Shown here: in pieces, positions 60,739 through 64,000 of the stretch
Layout of the letters: the number at the start of each line of letters is the position of its first letter
Position numbering within the stretch: position 1 is the first letter of the stretch
Assembly (NCBI RefSeq): GCF_900996245.1
Contig: NZ_CAAJGK010000037.1
Location: 1-64,000 of the forward strand
Length of the DNA: 64,000 nt
From: Paraburkholderia sp. BCC1886
GTDB lineage: Bacteria > Pseudomonadota > Gammaproteobacteria > Burkholderiales > Burkholderiaceae
Direction: 5' to 3'
The notes under the pieces: model-generated
Database searches by the model: none
Told to the model about the DNA's origin: nothing
What the model saw: the letters and a program-made list of their open reading frames with translations, nothing else
Position numbers and translations under genes: made by a program

Positions 60739-60766
60739 TTGCAGGTGACCTGACGCCGGATATAAT
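60739..60766 (+). promoter_or_regulatory. Candidate sigma-70 promoter of the PAP2 gene
   Basis: TTGCAG (60739-60744), a 16-base spacer and TATAAT (60761-60766), about 90 bases before the ATG at 60857. The leader contains a small CCCC-GAGT-TGGGG hairpin. Confidence 0.5.
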
Positions 60767-60856
60767 GGCGCTCCCCGAGTTGGGGTAACTCCTTAAAAAC
60801 AATCATCCCGGAGTTGGCCCAAACATAAAAAACCATAATATGCACAGGTATTGGCC

Positions 60857-61879
60857 ATGCCTCGAAGCAATGCAATCGACTTTCGTTTTAGCCATCCACG
60901 CCCCTCTTTCACGAAGCGATATCTGTCCGGATGGGCCGTCACCGCAATTATCCTGACGCTCGATCTGGTGTGGCTATCGTTGAGCCACCGATATGTGAAG
61001 TGGGTCAGTGTCGAAGTGGAAGCCAAAGAACTCGGCGTTATTCTTTTCTCGATTGCCGCACTCGGCGTCGTGCATCGCATTCCGCGCTATCGGCCTGTCA
61101 CGACCCGATTGCGCTATGACGCGGTGTCGAAAACGATTGCCTGGTACCTGCTGCTGATCTGCTTCTCGACGTGCATCGCCATTCTGTCCTACCTGTGCGT
61201 GACCCTCGATGCGCCGCTCGTTGACGGCGGGCTGGTGCGTTTCGATCGCACCATCGGGTTCGACTGGCTCGCCATGTATCAATGGGTTCAGGCACACCGG
61301 TACTGTCTCGCCATTCTGTCGTTCGCGTATGAGAGCGGCCGCTGGCAGTTGCTTTTCATCCCCTGCATTCTTGGACTTTTTGGGCGCAGTGAAGATATAT
61401 CGGAGTTTCTTTCATTGTTCATGGTGTCGAGCGTGCTGCTTCTCGTCGTGTCGGCACCTTTTCCTGCCGCGAGTGCGTTCGTGCATTTCCATGTCACGGC
61501 ACCGAACACCGTCTCGACCGTCTCGGACTTCGCCATATTGCGCGACGGCTCGATGCGGGTATTCGACCTGACGGGTATGCAAGGGCTCGTGTCCATGCCG
61601 TCTTTTCATACCACGCTGGCCGTTATCTTCACCTACTCGCTTCGGCGCTTGCCGCGGTTCTTCTGGTGCGCCGCCGTATTGAACACGGTCATGCTGGTGT
61701 CTACGCCGACGCAGGGCGGCCATTATCTTGCCGATGTGTTCGCCGGACTGCTGCTCTCCGCGATCACGATAGTGTGCGTGCAGGCGAGAGGCCGCTTCGC
61801 CACCGGCGTGAGCGGCTCTTCCAATCGGTGCGTGCGCTCGCAGCCGCGCTTCGACTTCAACCGCCCATCATCCCGATGA
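60857..61879 (+). CDS. PAP2 superfamily phosphatase/transferase (inositol-phosphoryl-ceramide synthase-like)
   Basis: A 340-residue inner-membrane protein with about six TMs. The PAP2 core motifs are SMPSFHTTLAVIF (catalytic His-1) and TPTQGGHYLADVFAGL (catalytic His-2 with Asp). The first KxxxxxxRP motif is not evident, as in the PAP2_3/AUR1-like branch. It would hydrolyse or transfer phospholipid head groups at the periplasmic face. ATG 60857 is used rather than TTG 60851. Its end overlaps the converging hydrolase gene by 23 bases. Confidence 0.78.
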   Translation: MPRSNAIDFRFSHPRPSFTKRYLSGWAVTAIILTLDLVWLSLSHRYVKWVSVEVEAKELGVILFSIAALGVVHRIPRYRPVTTRLRYDAVSKTIAWYLLLICFSTCIAILSYLCVTLDAPLVDGGLVRFDRTIGFDWLAMYQWVQAHRYCLAILSFAYESGRWQLLFIPCILGLFGRSEDISEFLSLFMVSSVLLLVVSAPFPAASAFVHFHVTAPNTVSTVSDFAILRDGSMRVFDLTGMQGLVSMPSFHTTLAVIFTYSLRRLPRFFWCAAVLNTVMLVSTPTQGGHYLADVFAGLLLSAITIVCVQARGRFATGVSGSSNRCVRSQPRFDFNRPSSR

Positions 61880-62711
61880 CGGCTTGCGACAGCGCGCCGC
61901 CCACTTCGCCGAGCCGATCGACCGCGTCGAAATGGTGGCCGTCGCGTTGACGCACGATTTGCACGTCGAGGCCGTGGTCGTTCAGCAGTGTCTGATATTC
62001 GGCCTGCAACCGGTGGAACTCGTCGGACTCATCGCCGCCGACGGTCAGGATGAACGGCAACGCGGTCGCAGGCAGATGAAACTTTGGACTGAATTCAGCG
62101 ACTTCCTGCTCGTCGAGTTTGACCGCTTCGTTCAGATAGCACAGCCGGATCGGTTCCAGATCGTATAAGCCGCTGATCGCGCAAGCCCCCTTGACGACAT
62201 CGGCGGGCAGGTCGTGCGAGCCCCAGTCGGTGCCGGCCAGAATCGCCGTCAGGTGACCGCCCGCCGAGCTTCCCGACACGAAGATCGCGTCGCGGTCGAG
62301 GCCGAGCGCATTGGCGTTGCGATAGAGATGGGCGATTGCCTGAATGTTATCCAGCACGATGTCGCCCATTCGCACGGACGGTGCTAGCCGGTAGTTCACC
62401 ACGGCGACATTGATGTTCGCTTCCAGATAGGGACGGGCGACCGTGCTGAAGTCCGACTTGTCGAGCGATTGCCAGTACCCGCCGTGAATGAAGACGAGGA
62501 CGGGACGTCCTCGGTCCTTCGCGGGGAAGAAATCCAGCGCCTGCTTTTCATTCGTGCCATAGCGAACATTTTCTTCGACCGCGTGCTCGCGGCGAAAGTC
62601 GGCGCTCGTTGCCGACCAGCGCGCGAAGATGTCCAGGTGATCCGGAATTCCGGCGCGGACATTGTATTGTCGATCCAAAGCCTCTTGATTAAACGAGCGG
62701 TAAACCGGCAT
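61857..62711 (-). CDS. Alpha/beta hydrolase (carboxylesterase/formamidase-like)
   Basis: A 284-residue serine hydrolase. The oxyanion loop is FIHGGYWQSLDKSD, the nucleophile elbow is VSGSSAGGHL (Ser), and acid/His are in TVGGDESDEF and RQRDGHHFDAV. It resembles the BD-FAE/kynurenine formamidase-like group. ATG 62711 is preceded by GAGG. No signal peptide. It is divergent from the AraC gene at 62839, which may regulate it. Substrate unknown. Confidence 0.87.
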   Translation of the reverse strand: MPVYRSFNQEALDRQYNVRAGIPDHLDIFARWSATSADFRREHAVEENVRYGTNEKQALDFFPAKDRGRPVLVFIHGGYWQSLDKSDFSTVARPYLEANINVAVVNYRLAPSVRMGDIVLDNIQAIAHLYRNANALGLDRDAIFVSGSSAGGHLTAILAGTDWGSHDLPADVVKGACAISGLYDLEPIRLCYLNEAVKLDEQEVAEFSPKFHLPATALPFILTVGGDESDEFHRLQAEYQTLLNDHGLDVQIVRQRDGHHFDAVDRLGEVGGALSQAVIGMMGG

Positions 62712-62838
62712 TCTGTACCTCAATGAAAGTGCGTTGCTGGAGTAGGCGAACATTGCGCGTCCGCGTCACTCCGTAAATTACAGGTGCCGTGGGCTGGCTT
62801 GCTCGCGTGCAAGTGACAACATCAATCGAGGACACGCC

Positions 62839-63624
62839 ATGTTCGGCAAGAGCGAAGACCGGGACGACTATCAACTCATCGAGCGGCCCGTGGGCGGTAT
62901 GGCGCGCGATCTGCCGGACCGGTTCTTTATCGACAATCACGAGCACCGGCGCGGTCAGCTGATCTATGCGTACGCGGGCGCTATCCTCGTCACCGCCGAG
63001 GGCGGCTCGTGGGTCGTCCCGCCGCAACGTGCGGTGTGGGTTCCCCCAGGGGTGCGTCACTGCATGCAGGCGGTCGGACGCATCGAAATGCGTACGCTTT
63101 ACTTCGACCCGGAGCGCACACCGCTCGCCTCCACGGCATGTTGCGTGGTGTCCATCTCGCCGCTGCTGCGTGAATTGATCGCCGCTGTCGTCAAGATGCA
63201 GGTCGACTACGACGAGCAAGGCCGCGATGGACTCGTCGTCGAGTTGCTGTTTCAGGAAATCAGGCCGCTGCGAATCGAACCGCTGCATCTGCCCATGCCG
63301 AACGACCCACGCATCGCACGCATTTGCCGCTGGATCGTCGCGAATCCGGCAGAAGAGACCTCGGTGGCATCGTGGAGCAAGGTGGTGGGCGCGAGCGAGC
63401 GCACGATCATCCGTCTGTTCCCCGATGAAACCGGCATGACCTTCACGCGCTGGCGGCAGCAGGCGCGCCTGCTTGCCGCTGTGCAGATGCTGGCCAACGG
63501 TCGCCCGGTGACCGACATCGCCGCGGAACTCGGCTACGACAGCCCGAGTGCATTCAGCGCGATGTTCCGCAAAGCGTTGGGCAGCAGTCCCACGGAATAC
63601 TTTCGCCTGACCGGCGACGACTGA
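62839..63624 (+). CDS. AraC family regulator with N-terminal cupin
   Basis: A 261-residue paralogue of the regulator at 33320-34147. The cupin domain has HRRGQLIYAYAGAI and GSWVVPPQRAVWVPPGVRHC; the AraC domain has SWSKVVGASERTIIRLF, then VTDIAAELGYDSPSAFSAMF. It is followed by a RidA-family gene 144 bases downstream, as its paralogue is by another. It may control the RidA gene and the divergent hydrolase. Confidence 0.88.
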   Translation: MFGKSEDRDDYQLIERPVGGMARDLPDRFFIDNHEHRRGQLIYAYAGAILVTAEGGSWVVPPQRAVWVPPGVRHCMQAVGRIEMRTLYFDPERTPLASTACCVVSISPLLRELIAAVVKMQVDYDEQGRDGLVVELLFQEIRPLRIEPLHLPMPNDPRIARICRWIVANPAEETSVASWSKVVGASERTIIRLFPDETGMTFTRWRQQARLLAAVQMLANGRPVTDIAAELGYDSPSAFSAMFRKALGSSPTEYFRLTGDD

Positions 63625-63767
63625 GGGCCGACGGCTTACGCTGGATGTGCCCGGTTCGAATAATGGCGTCAACGCGACGAATCTCGTCATTCTCGCGAGC
63701 GCCGGCTGAACGTGAATTGTCCATAGTGACCGTGAATGCCGCATGGGCGGCAAACCCAGGAGCTGTG

Positions 63768-64000
63768 ATGACGATTGATGACCGCCTTCGTGAAGCAGGC
63801 ATAACCCTTCCGACACTCGATATTCCCGCGGCCGCTTTTCGGCCCTACGTTCTGCATGACCGTCAGTTGATCGTGTCGGGGCAGTTGCCCGTGCGCGACG
63901 GCAAGGCTTTGTTCACCGGCAAGGTGCCCGACCGCGTGTCGGTGTCGGATGCGCAGAGCGCGGCGCGCCTGTGTGTCGTCAACATCCTCGCGTGGGCGCA
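63768..64000 (+). CDS. RidA family protein, C-terminus beyond the window
   Basis: The first 77 residues are visible. ATG 63768 follows AGGAG. MTIDDRLREAGITLPTLDIP is followed by RQLIVSGQLPVRDG and RVSVSDAQSAARLCVVNILAW, the YjgF/RidA N-terminal half of a longer-type (about 150 aa) member. The active Arg region lies outside the window. It follows the AraC gene at 62839 by 144 bases on the same strand. Confidence 0.8.
   Translation, partial: MTIDDRLREAGITLPTLDIPAAAFRPYVLHDRQLIVSGQLPVRDGKALFTGKVPDRVSVSDAQSAARLCVVNILAWA

Overview
The window looks like a chromosomal segment of a Burkholderiaceae bacterium, most likely Paraburkholderia. The evidence is high GC with Burkholderia-type codon use, a dense set of LysR/AraC/GntR-controlled catabolic genes, several sulfonate-utilisation (ssu-like) clusters, a MaeB malic enzyme fused to a phosphotransacetylase-like domain, and NodT/HlyD/EmrB efflux. 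No rRNA, tRNA or CRISPR array was seen. The genus call is inference from gene content, not from a marker gene.

Layout. 1-202: probable right end of an IS5-like element. 308-5579: sulfonate/taurine-type ABC uptake (one divergent SsuA-like binding protein, then binding protein, permease, ATPase and a second binding protein). 5580-10762: an AT-richer accessory stretch with a PAAR / VRR-NUC nuclease / DUF3396 immunity cassette of type VI secretion, small ORFs, and a HEPN (RxxxxH) protein. 10923-19478: the sulfur theme resumes with an SsuD-like monooxygenase, an SfnB/DszC-like flavoenzyme, an SsuA-like protein, a LysR regulator, and a second operon (SsuD-like monooxygenase, class II aldolase, thiol dioxygenase, four-domain rhodanese). 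19682-22210: PAS/GAF hybrid histidine kinase. 22215-25716: GntR regulator with a visible operator, UxaA/GarD-type dehydratase and KdgT permease. 25713-29337: LysR, aldo/keto reductase, a winged-helix nucleotidyltransferase + HEPN pair behind a 46-bp concentric palindrome, and a low-complexity protein. 29432-34147: maeB, LysR, RidA, AraC. 34180-38457: tripartite drug efflux. 38948-42388: VirK-like protein, MFS pump, LysR. 42445-43635: trpS preceded by what reads as a complete tryptophan attenuator (leader peptide with tandem Trp codons, antiterminator and terminator). 44206-49749: TctDE-like two-component system, MHS transporter, quinone oxidoreductase, orphan binding protein. 49972-51291: lipoprotein, methyltransferase. 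51510-56427: an operon of an acyl-ACP-reductase-like enzyme, a CqsS-like hybrid kinase, and an EamA transporter with a histidine-rich tail. 56676-64000: RcnB-like protein, soluble chemoreceptor-like protein, YhgE/Pip protein, PAP2 protein, alpha/beta hydrolase, AraC, and a RidA cut by the window end.

The two observations most worth following are the 51510-56427 operon and the trpS attenuator. The operon pairs a CAI-1/LAI-1-type autoinducer sensor (7-segment membrane domain, HisKA, HATPase, two receivers, Hpt) not with a CqsA synthase but with a homologue of cyanobacterial acyl-ACP reductase that keeps the catalytic-type Cys, plus a transporter. It may be a cell-cell signalling system using a different signal chemistry. 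A third point is that the same near-identical 21-mer (19/21 identity) lies in front of two separate sulfonate gene sets, which suggests a shared sulfur-starvation control site.
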